A stretch of 64,000 nucleotides of DNA from Oscillatoriales cyanobacterium (GTDB lineage Bacteria > Cyanobacteriota > Cyanobacteriia > Cyanobacteriales > Microcoleaceae): assembly GCA_004293365.1 (NCBI GenBank), contig RDYN01000075.1, positions 1-64,000 on the forward strand, given 5' to 3'. The notes below the pieces were generated by a model, which saw nothing but the letters and a program-made list of their open reading frames with translations, ran no database searches and was not told where the DNA came from. This document shows, piece by piece, positions 44,945 to 55,599 of the stretch. How positions within the stretch are numbered: the first letter of the stretch is position 1; each line of letters opens with the position of its first letter. Made by a program: the position numbers and the translations under genes.

Positions 44945-46186
44945 TTGATATTGTTAACCCTGGTAATTTTTTCTCTCATAGTAAGTAGAGCTTACACCAA
45001 GAATTTGCGCCAATCGGTCAAAAATGCGCCTCGCACCAACAGCAGTGGGGCTCAGCAGTTATTTCCGTCGGCCGGTGACTTCCCCAAAGTTTCGGTAATC
45101 GTACCAGCATACAACGAAGCTGAGAATATTCAGGATTGCGCGATCGCCATTTTGGAGAGTACAGCCCTGTCTGCTGACAACCTAGAGGTTTTGATTGTAG
45201 ACGATCGATCGACAGACGACACAAAGGCGATCGCCCAAACTCTGCAACAACAACTCAACGATCCCCGCCTCAAAATATTAGCAGGTGAGGCGCGACCTGC
45301 CAACCAATATTGGGCGGGCAAAAACTGGGCCTGCGCCCAAGCTGTTCGGGAAGCAACCGGAGACTTCCTATTATTTATCGATGCCGACGTGCGCCTCAAA
45401 CCGGGGGCGATTGAAACCGCGATCGCCACAGCCGAAACTGAGAAAATAGACCTACTAACCTGTATGCCAGCGCTGGTTTGCGGGTGTTTTCCCGAGTGGT
45501 TGGTGCAGCCTTTAATGTTCAATCACCTAGCTGTTTGCTTCGATTTTACAGCGGTTAATGATGCTGCAAAAACAGATAGTGCCTTTGCGGGAGGCCCATT
45601 TATGCTGTTTAGGCGATCGGCTTACGAAAAAATCGGCGGACACGAAGCAGTTGCCGGCGAAATTGTCGAAGATGTGGAATTAGCTAGACGTATCAAACGT
45701 GCGAGTTTAAAGCTCGGACTTTATTCGGGGGCAAATTTGGCATCCGTGCGGATGTATCGGTCTTGGAGTGCATTGTGGGAAGGCTGGACAAAGAATTTGT
45801 ATCTGGGTGCTAACCGCAGTTGGGGCAGCATGATTTACATGGCCGCAATTATGTTATTTCTTTATCCGATGCCGTGGTTGGCATTAGCTATTTTGCTGGC
45901 TAACGGCGAAATTGCCAACATAATTACCGATCGCCAATTAACAATTAGCAACTACCATTTGCCGATTGCGTTGTTAACTATTGGTTTATCTGCGATCGTA
46001 ATTTGGTACCATTACACTTTGCGCCGTTTGGGTGCCGAAATTTCCGACTGTCCGACCAAATACTGGTGGTTGGGAGGTTTGGGAGGGACGTTAATTGCGG
46101 CAATTGCGATCGGTTCTGCGATCAAAACCGAAACAGGTTGGGGATGGACTTGGCGCGGGAGAGCCTTGCAAATTAATAATAATTAA
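44945..46186 (+). CDS. Family 2 glycosyltransferase, membrane-bound
   Basis: A 413-residue GT2 enzyme with an N-terminal membrane segment, the GT-A domain motifs VSVIVPAYNEAENI, VDDRSTDDT, FIDADVRLK (DXD-like) and EDVELARRIKR, and three C-terminal membrane helices. Hopanoid-associated (HpnB-like) and carotenoid 2'-O-glycosyltransferase (CruG) proteins share this layout; the sequence alone does not choose between them. The start is a TTG at 44945; no upstream ATG fits. Confidence 0.82.
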   Translation: MILLTLVIFSLIVSRAYTKNLRQSVKNAPRTNSSGAQQLFPSAGDFPKVSVIVPAYNEAENIQDCAIAILESTALSADNLEVLIVDDRSTDDTKAIAQTLQQQLNDPRLKILAGEARPANQYWAGKNWACAQAVREATGDFLLFIDADVRLKPGAIETAIATAETEKIDLLTCMPALVCGCFPEWLVQPLMFNHLAVCFDFTAVNDAAKTDSAFAGGPFMLFRRSAYEKIGGHEAVAGEIVEDVELARRIKRASLKLGLYSGANLASVRMYRSWSALWEGWTKNLYLGANRSWGSMIYMAAIMLFLYPMPWLALAILLANGEIANIITDRQLTISNYHLPIALLTIGLSAIVIWYHYTLRRLGAEISDCPTKYWWLGGLGGTLIAAIAIGSAIKTETGWGWTWRGRALQINNN

Positions 46187-46194
46187 TCCCTAAT

Positions 46195-46378
46195 TTTTGG
46201 GCTGACAAAAATTACACAGAACCTATAGGTAGGGTGCGCAGTGCGCACCTTACGACACAGAACCTATAGGTAGGGTGCGCAGTGCGCACCTTACGACACA
46301 GAACCTATAGGTGTGCGCAGTGCGCACCTTACGACACAGAACCTATAGGTAGGGTGCGCAGTGCGCACCTTACAGGGA
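46195..46378. repeat. Four tandem GTGCGCAGTGCGCAC units
   Basis: Four near-identical units of about 41 bp with ACAGAACCTATAGGTAGGGT and GTGCGCAGTGCGCACCTTA are in tandem; the third lacks the TAGGG bases. Each unit contains the GTGCGCA palindrome. The run ends at the stop of the oxidoreductase gene. Confidence 0.9.
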
Positions 46379-46380
46379 AG

Positions 46381-48663
46381 TCAACTAATCCCCATTTCCG
46401 CATAGACAAAAGCAGGTACGCGCTTGTAAGCAGGCGTGCCCGATCGCGTTTCAATCTCTGGGTGAAAAATCACATTAACTTCAGGATAAAACATCAAAGC
46501 AGCACCCGCACGAACCGCCCCGTAAATCACCTCAACATTTTCCATTTTCCCCACATTTCCCTGCACCGTAACCCGCTGGTGTTCTTGCAAACCAGCACTT
46601 TCTGCATCGGTGCGATTCATCAAAATGCAGTTGCGGTGCGGCATTCCCCGGTACTTGTCATCAATTTTGTAAACCACAGTATTGTGCTGAGAATAGCTGC
46701 GTCCAGTCATCAATGCCACAACTAAACCCCGCACCGATTCCGATGCACCAAAATCTTTGATTTCAGGTAATTTTAGCACAGGCAAAGGCGTGACAAACAT
46801 CTTGGCTTTGCCGGAATCAGTGGGAAATTTGGGTTCGGTAAAAATCCGCCCGCCGATGGTAAATTCTTCTTGGGTTTCATCAATTGTTGCCATTTTTTCA
46901 TAGCCGGGAATTGTTTTAGCAATCAATTGCCGCACGTACTTGGTATCTTGAAGCTGGCGCCAGTCTACCGGATAAGTGCCGTGAATTCTGCTGGCTAATT
47001 CTGTCAAAAAATGCACTTCTGAAATTAAATCATAATCTTTGAGATGAGTTTCGCCTTCATCATTGAAACGCACAAAGTTATTGCCGGATTCCACCGTTGT
47101 TTTGTAGGGATTTTCAAAGCGATTTAGGACGGGAATCACAATGGTATTGTGATGAGCCAATCCGCTAAAATGTCCCAAATTAGGTTTAGTGGCGAGGTAA
47201 ATAATAGTTTCTATTTTGCCTAAAGCGCGTTTTGCCTCAGTTGAATCCGGGTTCGCCCCGTACAAGTTGCCGCCCAGACAGATTAGTGTATCGACTTTGC
47301 CTGCATCTGCTGCTTCAATGAGCGATCGAGTTTCGTAACCCTTAACAGGGCTCAGAGGACGCCCTAACAACTTTTCGAGAGTTTGTTGGATTTCTTTTTT
47401 CAGCTTCACAGTCACGCCCATAGAGCCAAATCCTTGGACGTTTGAGTGTCCTCTCACCGGCATCAATCCCGCCCCTTCTTTGCCGAGATTTCCCGTCATC
47501 AAAGCAGTGTTGGCGATGCTGAACACATTATCTACGCCATTTTTTTGTTGAGTAATTCCCATCGCCCAACCGAAGACAACTCGCTTGGAAGTGCCGATGA
47601 TTTTAGCTGCGACCTCAATTTCGGCTTGGGAAACTCCGCAGGTTTTAGTAATAGTTTCCCAGTCGGTTTCGCGGGCGTGCTGCACTGCTGCTTCCCAGCC
47701 TTCTGTGTGGGCTTGCAAGTATTTTTCGTCGAGCAATCCTTGTTCGATTACCGATTTTTGAATTCCTACAAATAGGGCTGTATCGCTGCCGGGAATTGGT
47801 TGCAAATACAGCGAGGAAATATCGGAACCGGGGATGAGCGATTTGACTGGAAATGCCGGGGAACCAAACTTGACTAATCCGATTTCCATCACCGGGTTGA
47901 TGACAATTATTTTACCGCCTTTGTCGCGGATTTTAATTAATTCGTTCATCAAGCGGGGATGGTTGTAGGAAGAATTGCTGCCCGCGAGTACGACGCAATC
48001 GGCTTGCTTCAAGTTTTCTAGACTCACTACCGAGGTGCGGGTGGCAAACATTTCGCTTAACCCGGTTGTTGAGGGAGCGTGGCAGAGATCGGAACAATCT
48101 GCTAAGTTGTTAGAACCCATGGCTCTCATCATCAATTGCAGCAGAAAAGCCGCCTCGTTGGAAGAGCGGCCGGAACTGTAAGAAGCTACTCGTTCCGGGC
48201 TTTTACGAAATCCAGCCTCGGCAATTTCATAGACTTCTTGCCACGAAATGCGATCGTAATAAGACGAACCAGCTCGCAAAATCATCGGAAAACTCAACCT
48301 TCCCAGCCTATCTGCTTCCCTGGAAGTTAATTGTTGGAGTTCTGCAATACTGTGCTGTTGAAAATAGTTAGTCGAGATAGCAGGTTTAATTTCAGCCGAA
48401 ATTGCTTCAACACTTTTCATGCAGCGCTGAAGTTTTTCGCCATCTTCATTAGTAAAGCCTCCATTCTGCCCGCCAGTGCCCCAAGAACAAGACAAACAAG
48501 CACTTTTGTGCAGCAAAGTTTTCCAAAGTTTCGGGCCTTCCGGCGACAAAGTATGCTTTGCCCAATATTCAATTACGGGCAAACCGCCGCCGATGTCTGG
48601 CGTTTCCTCATTTTTCTCGCTAAATGGCGGAACGGGTTGGATATTTTGGGAGTTGGTGTCCAT
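46381..48663 (-). CDS. FdhF/YdeP-type molybdopterin oxidoreductase
   Basis: A 760-residue protein of the molybdopterin oxidoreductase superfamily, closest in pattern to the FdhF/YdeP group. It shows PVIEYWAKHTLSPEGPKLW, SACLSCSWGTGGQNGG (few Cys, so an Fe-S cluster is uncertain), YSSGRSSNEAAFLLQL, ADCSDLCHAPSTTGLSE and GHSNVQGFGSMGV, and a C-terminal dinucleotide-binding domain (LMTGRSYSQHNTVVYK). The substrate is unknown; E. coli YdeP is linked with acid resistance. It stands alone, with no dedicated partner subunit. Confidence 0.88.
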   Translation of the reverse strand: MDTNSQNIQPVPPFSEKNEETPDIGGGLPVIEYWAKHTLSPEGPKLWKTLLHKSACLSCSWGTGGQNGGFTNEDGEKLQRCMKSVEAISAEIKPAISTNYFQQHSIAELQQLTSREADRLGRLSFPMILRAGSSYYDRISWQEVYEIAEAGFRKSPERVASYSSGRSSNEAAFLLQLMMRAMGSNNLADCSDLCHAPSTTGLSEMFATRTSVVSLENLKQADCVVLAGSNSSYNHPRLMNELIKIRDKGGKIIVINPVMEIGLVKFGSPAFPVKSLIPGSDISSLYLQPIPGSDTALFVGIQKSVIEQGLLDEKYLQAHTEGWEAAVQHARETDWETITKTCGVSQAEIEVAAKIIGTSKRVVFGWAMGITQQKNGVDNVFSIANTALMTGNLGKEGAGLMPVRGHSNVQGFGSMGVTVKLKKEIQQTLEKLLGRPLSPVKGYETRSLIEAADAGKVDTLICLGGNLYGANPDSTEAKRALGKIETIIYLATKPNLGHFSGLAHHNTIVIPVLNRFENPYKTTVESGNNFVRFNDEGETHLKDYDLISEVHFLTELASRIHGTYPVDWRQLQDTKYVRQLIAKTIPGYEKMATIDETQEEFTIGGRIFTEPKFPTDSGKAKMFVTPLPVLKLPEIKDFGASESVRGLVVALMTGRSYSQHNTVVYKIDDKYRGMPHRNCILMNRTDAESAGLQEHQRVTVQGNVGKMENVEVIYGAVRAGAALMFYPEVNVIFHPEIETRSGTPAYKRVPAFVYAEMGIS

Positions 48664-49167
48664 GCGGTTTACCTTTTGTTTGAATTGCGAGTTGATGCGA
48701 CGTTCAGTTTATTACTCTAATTTACCGCAAATTTACCGCCAAAAAATTAATCAATAGATAGATGTTTTAATCTCAATTACACTCTTGGTTCGATCGTTCG
48801 GACTTCAGTCCTTCTTAAAAGGTTCGATCGTTCGGACTTCAGTCCTTCTTCACCCCAAAATAAAAAACTAAAGTTCTCACTACAAACCTCGAACTTCTGT
48901 TTGTATTTATGCCATCAAAATAAAAAATTAAAGTCCTCACTACAAACCTCGAACTTCAGTCCTTATTTATTCCACCAAAAGAAAGGACTAAAGTCCTCAC
49001 TACAAACCTGGACTAAAGTCCTCACTACAAACCTGGACTAAAGTCCTCACTACAAACCTGGACTAAAGTCCTCACTACAAACCTGACTAAAGTCCTCACT
49101 ACAAACCTGGGTTATTTCCTCTTATTTTACAAACCGGGTTTATTTCCTCTTATTTTACAAACCAGGT
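48664..49167. repeat. Tandem ACTAAAGTCCTCACTACAAACCT repeats
   Basis: About five copies of a ~25-bp unit (GGACTAAAGTCCTCACTAC then AAACCT) lie between 48985 and 49110, with older diverged copies upstream and three TTTATTTCCTCTTATTTTAC units after. All derive from half of the common palindrome. No gene is present. Confidence 0.85.
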
Positions 49168-52100
49168 TTACTTCCTCTTATTTAACGACTGCTTGCCAAA
49201 CCCAAGACAAAGCAATCGATCGCCCTCAGCGACATTCGGGTCATTCTGCAAATAATCCCCCAACCACTCGCAACTCCGAGCAATCATATTATTTAGCTCC
49301 AAATTCTCCACAGGCAACAGAATTACAGTCCGATCCCTGCTAGCAAAAGCTAGAATTTTGCTGTCAGAACTAAAAGTAACGCTCAACACCCGATCGCTCG
49401 ATTCCAAAGTCTTCGATAGCAGCGCCTGCTTGCCGTCAAAATTCCACAGCTTAACAGTATTTCCCGCACTCGCCGCCGCAATCAACTTGCCGTCTGGGCT
49501 GAAACTCACGCTTTCCACAGTATCGCTGTGGTCGAGTTTTTCAGTTAAATTTGCCGCCTTACCATCAAAAGCCCACAAGTAAACTTTTTTGTCAGCACAA
49601 CCAGCAGCAACAGTCTTACCATCTAGACTGAAACTGACATTTCTTACACTGTCTGCGTGATCGAGAGATTTCAGCATCTTCGCCGATGTACCGTTAAATT
49701 GCCAGAGGTAAACTCTCTTTTCTCCAGCCGTTTCAGCATCATTTTGTGTTCCACTTGCCTTATTCTCAGCAGCGGTAGCAGTAGCAATAGTTTTGCCGTC
49801 GGGGCTGAAACTAACGCTAATTACTGGATTGCTGTGATCGAGTTTTGCAAGCAAAGTTGCTTTAGTACCGTTCCAGCGCCAAAGGTACAATTTGCGATCG
49901 GCACTGGCGGCGGCAATTATCTTGCCATCCGAACTAAAACTCACGCTTCTTACAATGCCGCTATGACGCAGAGTATCTAACAGTTTCCCGTTTAAACTCC
50001 AGACTTTCACTGTTTTGTCATCGCTGGCAGAAGCCACAGTTTTATTGTCCGGCGAAAAGCTCGTCCAGGTAACAGAATCCTTGTGACCTTCCAAGATTTT
50101 GATTAAACTGCCATCAGGATGCCAAAGTCTCACCGTATTGTCGCCGCTAGCAGATGCAATTGTTTTGCCGTCCCCGCTAAAACTGACTTTATAAACCCAA
50201 TCTCCATGCCCCGATAAAATCTTATTTAACGGAGTGCTGTTGGGTTGCCAAAGTTTCACCATTTTGTCCTTACTGGCGGAAGCAATCGTGCCGTCGCTGC
50301 TGAAATTTACGGCCCTCACGTCGTCTTGATGTCCTCGAAAAGTGTTGAGCAAAGTGCCGCTGCGACTCCAAACTTTCACCGTATCGTCGGCGCTGCCGGT
50401 GACAATTTTTTCGCCGTCGCGACTGAAACTCGCGCTGACAACTGCATCGTTGTGTCCTTTGAGAGTTTTGATTTCCTCACCCTTTCGATTCCAAATTTTG
50501 GCTGTGGTGTCGGCACTGGCTGAGACGAGTTGTTGGCTGTCGGGACTGAACTTAATGCTGTAAACAATGTCAGAATGTTTGGTTAATGTTTTGGGATTAA
50601 TTTGAAATTTCTGGGTTTTACCTTTGCGATTCCAAAGTTTGATAGTTTTGTCAACACTTGCTGAGGCAATTGTTTTGCCGTCGGGGCTGAAACTGACGCC
50701 GAGCACCCAGTCTTTGTGTTTGGTTAAGGTTTGCAGCAATTTTTTTGTTTCTAGGTTCCAGATTTTGACGGTGTTGTCGTGACTCCCGGAAGCTAGGGTT
50801 TTGCCGTCGGGGCTGAAACTGACGCTGGTGACGATATCGCGGTGGCCGGATAAAGTGGCGATCGCACTTTTGTCATTATCCACTTGCCAAATTTTGATTG
50901 TGCGATCGGCGCCACCAGTCGCGATCGTTTTCCCATCCGGGCTAAAACTAACACTCGTCACGATATCGCCGTGCTTGAAAGTCTTTAATAACTTACCTGA
51001 TTTGCTGACCAATTTAACAGTTTTGTCAGCACTTGCCGAAGCAACTGAATTGCCATCTGGACTCACACTCACATCCAAAACAAACTTGCTGTGCTGCTCG
51101 AAACGGTTGCGTTCTTGCACCCCCGAAACTGCTTGTCTGAGCCTTTCAGCAATTTTATTTTTAGTATCCACAGGCAGCGCTGTACTTTTCAGAGAATCAC
51201 TGCCGATTTTGACACTATTTCCTAACACTCCTAATTGATTCTTTTCATTAGAAAGTACCAAAGCCTCCGACGCCGAATTTAGGGCATCAGTCCGACTTGT
51301 TTCTGCTTCTTGCCGCGCGCTTTCTGCTAATTTTGCTTGCTCGAATCCTATCCAAGAAACACCTCCGAGTACCAGCACTCCTAGAATCGCCGCCCGCAAT
51401 TGCCATCTCCGACTTTGATAAAGTTGAGCTTCCGCTTGGTGCTGTTTGTCTCTAGCTAAGCGCTGGTTTTCTCTAGCTTCCGACAGCAAAGCATCTCGCT
51501 CTCTGTCTTTACGAATTTGTTCAATTTCATCTCGGTTAATTTGGTTTTGCTTGCGGAGTTCCTCGAATTCTGCCTTTTTATCTAATTCCTGCTGCTGGCG
51601 GATGAAGCTAACTAGATAGTCGTGAACGAGCTGATAAAGCTCTGTCGGCAGTTCCGTCCACCGAAAAACTAAACCGGATTTGACTAGCAGTTCTAAGACT
51701 AAATCTAATTTGTCAGTTGCTGCAAATATAGCCAAATCCGAGGCTAATTCGGCGCGGGTTTTTAGGGGTCGAATCTCATCTTCATCTGTGAGAAAATACA
51801 AAATTCGGCGGGCAGCTCCTTCATTTTCTGGCCCGCAATCTTTGATGACTTCTTCGAGAAATCTTTCGACTAATTTTTGTTGCGGATTTTTGCCCAGTTC
51901 CTGATATTGAGTTAAAGTTCTAATGTCTTCTTGTTGGAGTTGAGCGCCCACAAGTTGCAGTTCGATCGGGCGGACTTCTCCCAATTCTCCAGCTAAATCT
52001 TTGACTAATTCTTCGATCAGCTCGGGTTCTAAGTAAAACTGCGATCGTTCAGTTAAAGTACGAATTACCGATCGCGCATCGCCCTGGGAAAAATTACCCA

Positions 52101-54366
52101 AATAAAACAGAATATCTTTGCTGAGAATGTCCGCCAAAATATCATTTTTGATCAATTCTGTCGGGTTTTTGGGTCGGGCAAATTCCAGCAAATAGTGCAG
52201 GTAATCTTCCCGCAAAGACAGGACGACTTTTAAATACTTGATTGTCAAGCATTCCCGCAAAAAATCAAAAAATATCTGTCTTTCCGCAGGCTCTTTCCAC
52301 ACGAAAAAGAATTCTTCAAACTGGTCAAATATCAGAACTGTCACTAGATGTTCTGAATTTGTTTGCAACTCTTTGATGATTTTTTCGTATTCGATCGCCT
52401 GTTTTTCGACAATTACTTCTACAGGCTGTGACTGCTCAATCCGATCCTGATTGATTCCAACCGAGCCGCCGTTGAATTCTTGCCGCAGATTGCCGTTGAC
52501 TGGGCCTGCTGCGGTCAAATCTCCCGAAGCTTCTCCCGGTACTGCATCGAAAATTTCCGGATCGAATATTTCAGCTTTTCCGGCAGATAACTGTCTGGTC
52601 AATTCCCGCGGCCAGTTGTTATAAACTTGCAGCACTATCGGCAAAACAGTCCGCATTTCGATCTTTTTTTGCTTGAGCGCGGGCACTAATCCCCCGGTGA
52701 CAATTGAACTTTTGCCAACTCCAGACTGACCGTAAATTACTGTCAGTTTGTCCGGGGTATTGTTCATCCTATATATCAAGCGGTTGAGGTCTGCTTCTCT
52801 GCCGGAAGCGGTAATTTCGTCAGCAATAGTAGGAGCGGCGGCAACTGTTTCGGCGGGATTGATCGCTTCTCTGTGCGGCTGCAATTTTCCGGCTCCAATA
52901 AAAGCTCGGAACCGATACGTATGTTCTACCGATCGATAATCTTGCTTGAGCTGAAATGCTTTGAGATATTCTCCCCGCTGAAAATAAAATCCTCGCAGCA
53001 TTTCTAAAACCCGCAAATACAGTTGCGGGTTGTAGCAAGCTTCGGTTTGCGATCGAGCTAGCTCTAAATGCGCGATCGCCTCCTCAACCTCGCCCAACTC
53101 GCTCTGGGCCTCTGCTAAAATTAACAAATACAAGCCTTGATGCTGCGATTTTAGAGGCGTTCCGTGTCCCGTTGCTTCAAATTTTGAGTTGAGAGCTTGC
53201 AGGGCGACTAAAGCCCATTCTTTCGCCCCTTGCCAATTCTTTTGCTCTAAGGCTACTCTAGCCAAAAAGCCGTAATCTTGAGCCAAATTAACTGTTGAGT
53301 TTTCCATATTTTCATGTAACCTCCGAGCTTTGAGAGCTAAATTCCAGAGTGCATCCCAATCTTCTAAATGCTGCAATACTTCGCCGAGTTGATTGATGAA
53401 TATACCGACGAGATCTGGCTGTCCCGCGCGTTCGAGAACATCAATACATTGCTGAAAATAATTTTTAGCTTCCGTCCAGTAAGGACGGTTGCCGCTGCGG
53501 TGCTTTTCTGCTTGGAAGCGGTAGCAAAGACCGATGTAAAATACTAGAATTCCCTCTAATACTGGTGCAGGGTGAACGGTAAATAACAAATCGCTAAATT
53601 CTGTTTTTGGGCCGATAAATGCTACTTGATACTTCCAAAAACTGAGACTTTTTTGATACAATTCAAGAGCCGCATGGATGCGGTGACAGGCATATTCGTC
53701 TCGGGCTCGAATAAATTGCAAGCTTGCTTCAATAGCTGGTTCTAACCTGATGTTGCAAGTTTGCAAGTCTTGTCTCGCCGACTCTAATTCAGCTAAAGAA
53801 TTGGCTCCGAGAATGGCAGAGTTACTTAAACGCCATTTGCCGCTTTCTAAAATCTTAGCAAAAATGCGATCGCAACTTTTGCCCAAAAAATCCACCAACT
53901 CGTCTGGGCCGAGTACAAATTCAACGCTTGTCGTCCAAGTTTCGATATCTGTGACTAACCGAATCAGTTTTTTTAAGATTTTGTCTGTCACCCACAGCAC
54001 CACTGGGAAGGGAAAATTATTGCGAAATTCTTCCCTGACGTAGTTGGTAGATGTCAACACGCGATCGATCGCACTTACCGACTCCAATCCAAACACCATT
54101 AAAGCTTGGGGGTGGCTGCCGTCAAGTTCGGTTTCGATCGTCGTGTACAGAGTTTTAACAGATTTGGGGAGGACAATTTCTCGAATTTCGACATTAGACT
54201 GCTGCCGCAATTGCCGTACAGTTTGCTCTCGCATTGCACTGTAATTGCACCGCACCAAAATCAGCGAAAATTGCCCCTGAGACATTGAAAGAGTCCGGGA
54301 GAGAGTTTGCAGCGCACTTTTGTTTTGCTCTGCTGCGGTGTCTTGGTGGCAGTGCGAATTAACCAT
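49168..54366 (-). CDS. Giant STAND-type NTPase with 14 WD40 repeats
   Basis: A 1732-residue signal-transduction ATPase. Order: an N-terminal alpha/beta domain (~30-190, SLILVRCNYSAMREQTVRQL), TPR-like helices (~215-480), a P-loop domain with VIYGQSGVGKSSIVTGG (~545) and VLIFDQFEEFF (~680), a coiled coil, one membrane segment (AILGVLVLGGVSWIGF, ~1000) and 14 WD40 repeats (~1092-1710), enough for two seven-bladed propellers. STAND proteins oligomerise when the sensor binds a ligand; cyanobacterial members of this form are common and mostly uncharacterised. A defence role is possible but not shown. Confidence 0.92.
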   Translation of the reverse strand: MVNSHCHQDTAAEQNKSALQTLSRTLSMSQGQFSLILVRCNYSAMREQTVRQLRQQSNVEIREIVLPKSVKTLYTTIETELDGSHPQALMVFGLESVSAIDRVLTSTNYVREEFRNNFPFPVVLWVTDKILKKLIRLVTDIETWTTSVEFVLGPDELVDFLGKSCDRIFAKILESGKWRLSNSAILGANSLAELESARQDLQTCNIRLEPAIEASLQFIRARDEYACHRIHAALELYQKSLSFWKYQVAFIGPKTEFSDLLFTVHPAPVLEGILVFYIGLCYRFQAEKHRSGNRPYWTEAKNYFQQCIDVLERAGQPDLVGIFINQLGEVLQHLEDWDALWNLALKARRLHENMENSTVNLAQDYGFLARVALEQKNWQGAKEWALVALQALNSKFEATGHGTPLKSQHQGLYLLILAEAQSELGEVEEAIAHLELARSQTEACYNPQLYLRVLEMLRGFYFQRGEYLKAFQLKQDYRSVEHTYRFRAFIGAGKLQPHREAINPAETVAAAPTIADEITASGREADLNRLIYRMNNTPDKLTVIYGQSGVGKSSIVTGGLVPALKQKKIEMRTVLPIVLQVYNNWPRELTRQLSAGKAEIFDPEIFDAVPGEASGDLTAAGPVNGNLRQEFNGGSVGINQDRIEQSQPVEVIVEKQAIEYEKIIKELQTNSEHLVTVLIFDQFEEFFFVWKEPAERQIFFDFLRECLTIKYLKVVLSLREDYLHYLLEFARPKNPTELIKNDILADILSKDILFYLGNFSQGDARSVIRTLTERSQFYLEPELIEELVKDLAGELGEVRPIELQLVGAQLQQEDIRTLTQYQELGKNPQQKLVERFLEEVIKDCGPENEGAARRILYFLTDEDEIRPLKTRAELASDLAIFAATDKLDLVLELLVKSGLVFRWTELPTELYQLVHDYLVSFIRQQQELDKKAEFEELRKQNQINRDEIEQIRKDRERDALLSEARENQRLARDKQHQAEAQLYQSRRWQLRAAILGVLVLGGVSWIGFEQAKLAESARQEAETSRTDALNSASEALVLSNEKNQLGVLGNSVKIGSDSLKSTALPVDTKNKIAERLRQAVSGVQERNRFEQHSKFVLDVSVSPDGNSVASASADKTVKLVSKSGKLLKTFKHGDIVTSVSFSPDGKTIATGGADRTIKIWQVDNDKSAIATLSGHRDIVTSVSFSPDGKTLASGSHDNTVKIWNLETKKLLQTLTKHKDWVLGVSFSPDGKTIASASVDKTIKLWNRKGKTQKFQINPKTLTKHSDIVYSIKFSPDSQQLVSASADTTAKIWNRKGEEIKTLKGHNDAVVSASFSRDGEKIVTGSADDTVKVWSRSGTLLNTFRGHQDDVRAVNFSSDGTIASASKDKMVKLWQPNSTPLNKILSGHGDWVYKVSFSGDGKTIASASGDNTVRLWHPDGSLIKILEGHKDSVTWTSFSPDNKTVASASDDKTVKVWSLNGKLLDTLRHSGIVRSVSFSSDGKIIAAASADRKLYLWRWNGTKATLLAKLDHSNPVISVSFSPDGKTIATATAAENKASGTQNDAETAGEKRVYLWQFNGTSAKMLKSLDHADSVRNVSFSLDGKTVAAGCADKKVYLWAFDGKAANLTEKLDHSDTVESVSFSPDGKLIAAASAGNTVKLWNFDGKQALLSKTLESSDRVLSVTFSSDSKILAFASRDRTVILLPVENLELNNMIARSCEWLGDYLQNDPNVAEGDRLLCLGFGKQSLNKRK

Positions 54367-55012
54367 AATATTTGAAAATCCTGATAGATGTAGATGCTTT
54401 CAGTTGACAGTTGACAGTTGACAGTTGACAGTTGATACCAATTTAATGGGTCATTGCATATATCTCGATCCCCCTCGCATCCCCCTGGTTGAAGGGGGAC
54501 TTTGAGGATATTTCTTGTCCCCCCCTCCCACCAGGGGGGTTAGGGGGGATCGGATTCGGGAGTAGCCTCTAACATCACAATTATTCAGAGTTCTATTCTC
54601 TCTCTGTGTCCTCTGTGTTCTCTGCGATTAAATCATTCCTATGCAACGGTCAACGATATAATAAATATAGCCTTTCTCAAAAAGATGAGGTATGCCTGAC
54701 AGCTTATATAACCAATTAAACCAAGAGGGCCCAAGCCCAACAACATACCCTATATTTTTGAGAACGACTATATATTTCTCGTTACTAAACCTAAAACTCG
54801 TAGAAAGTCGGTTTCTAGCTGCCCGTACCTCAGCTCTGAAACTGTCCGATTCTTTTAAGCGCCCTTAAAGCATACCCCAAAAAATACATACTCTGTTATT
54901 ATCATAATCTCAGGAAAATCCACCGGATTTTACTGATTTTTTTTACCCTCGGCGGCTCACATTCTCCCGAGCAAAAAAGTCGATCGCCAAAAATCCCACA
55001 AATCCGATGCAG
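54367..55012. other. Gene-free region with repeats
   Basis: GACAGTT heptamers (54395-54432), a poly-C/poly-G unit (54468-54553) and an AAGAGGGCCCAAGCCCAACA unit (54721) occur. The rest to 55012 shows no ORF with family character. Confidence 0.6.
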
Positions 55013-55402
55013 TTATTCACAGACGGCTGAAATCTTGCATTCCCTGCTTTGCTGGCCCCTCGCCGCACTGAGATAAACTACGGGCGGCGGTTCCTCAATG
55101 ACAACTTGCACATTTTCGAGCACATTTTCGAGCACATTTTCGAGCATAAATTTATCAATCTCCATATCTAAATTAGTAGCTGAAAAATCAGGTCGATCCC
55201 AATCTTCGCTTTCTTCAATGAGGATTGTTGTGGTTGGTGCCGCCATCTCTAAATCAAGCTCATCACCTAAATTAGACACTTGCTTATTTGGCTCGATTTT
55301 CTGACTGGTATCGGCGGCCAAACTTTGAGTTGTATTGGCAATTAGTACGATCGGCAGTGCTACCATTGCACTTATCCTTTGTCGCGCCGTGCTTTTCCTC
55401 AT
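55013..55402 (-). CDS. Secreted hypothetical protein
   Basis: A 129-residue protein with a Sec-type signal peptide (MRKSTARQRISAMVALPIVL then IANTTQSLAAD, likely cut after SLA). The mature part is acidic and includes a triple ENVL repeat (MLENVLENVLENVQVV) encoded by a CACATTTTCGAG tandem. No domain is recognised. A GGAGGAG ribosome site precedes the ATG. Confidence 0.65.
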   Translation of the reverse strand: MRKSTARQRISAMVALPIVLIANTTQSLAADTSQKIEPNKQVSNLGDELDLEMAAPTTTILIEESEDWDRPDFSATNLDMEIDKFMLENVLENVLENVQVVIEEPPPVVYLSAARGQQSRECKISAVCE

Positions 55403-55599
55403 AATCTCCTCCTAGTATCAACTAAATTTTGGTGCTGCTATAAATTCAAACATCCGCCACTACTTGACTGCGCTGCTATTAATTAATAATCGCTTATTTT
55501 TCGACAAAATATACCCCGATCTGTGACACTTCGGGGCAAGTTTGCCTGACGGAGGGTATCCGGCTAGCTCTTCCCGTTTATATTGATTACTTGACATAC

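Noticed and set aside
46282-46725. 147-residue plus-strand frame over the tandem repeats and the oxidoreductase end
   Set aside because: Its first third is repeat translation and the rest is antisense to the oxidoreductase.
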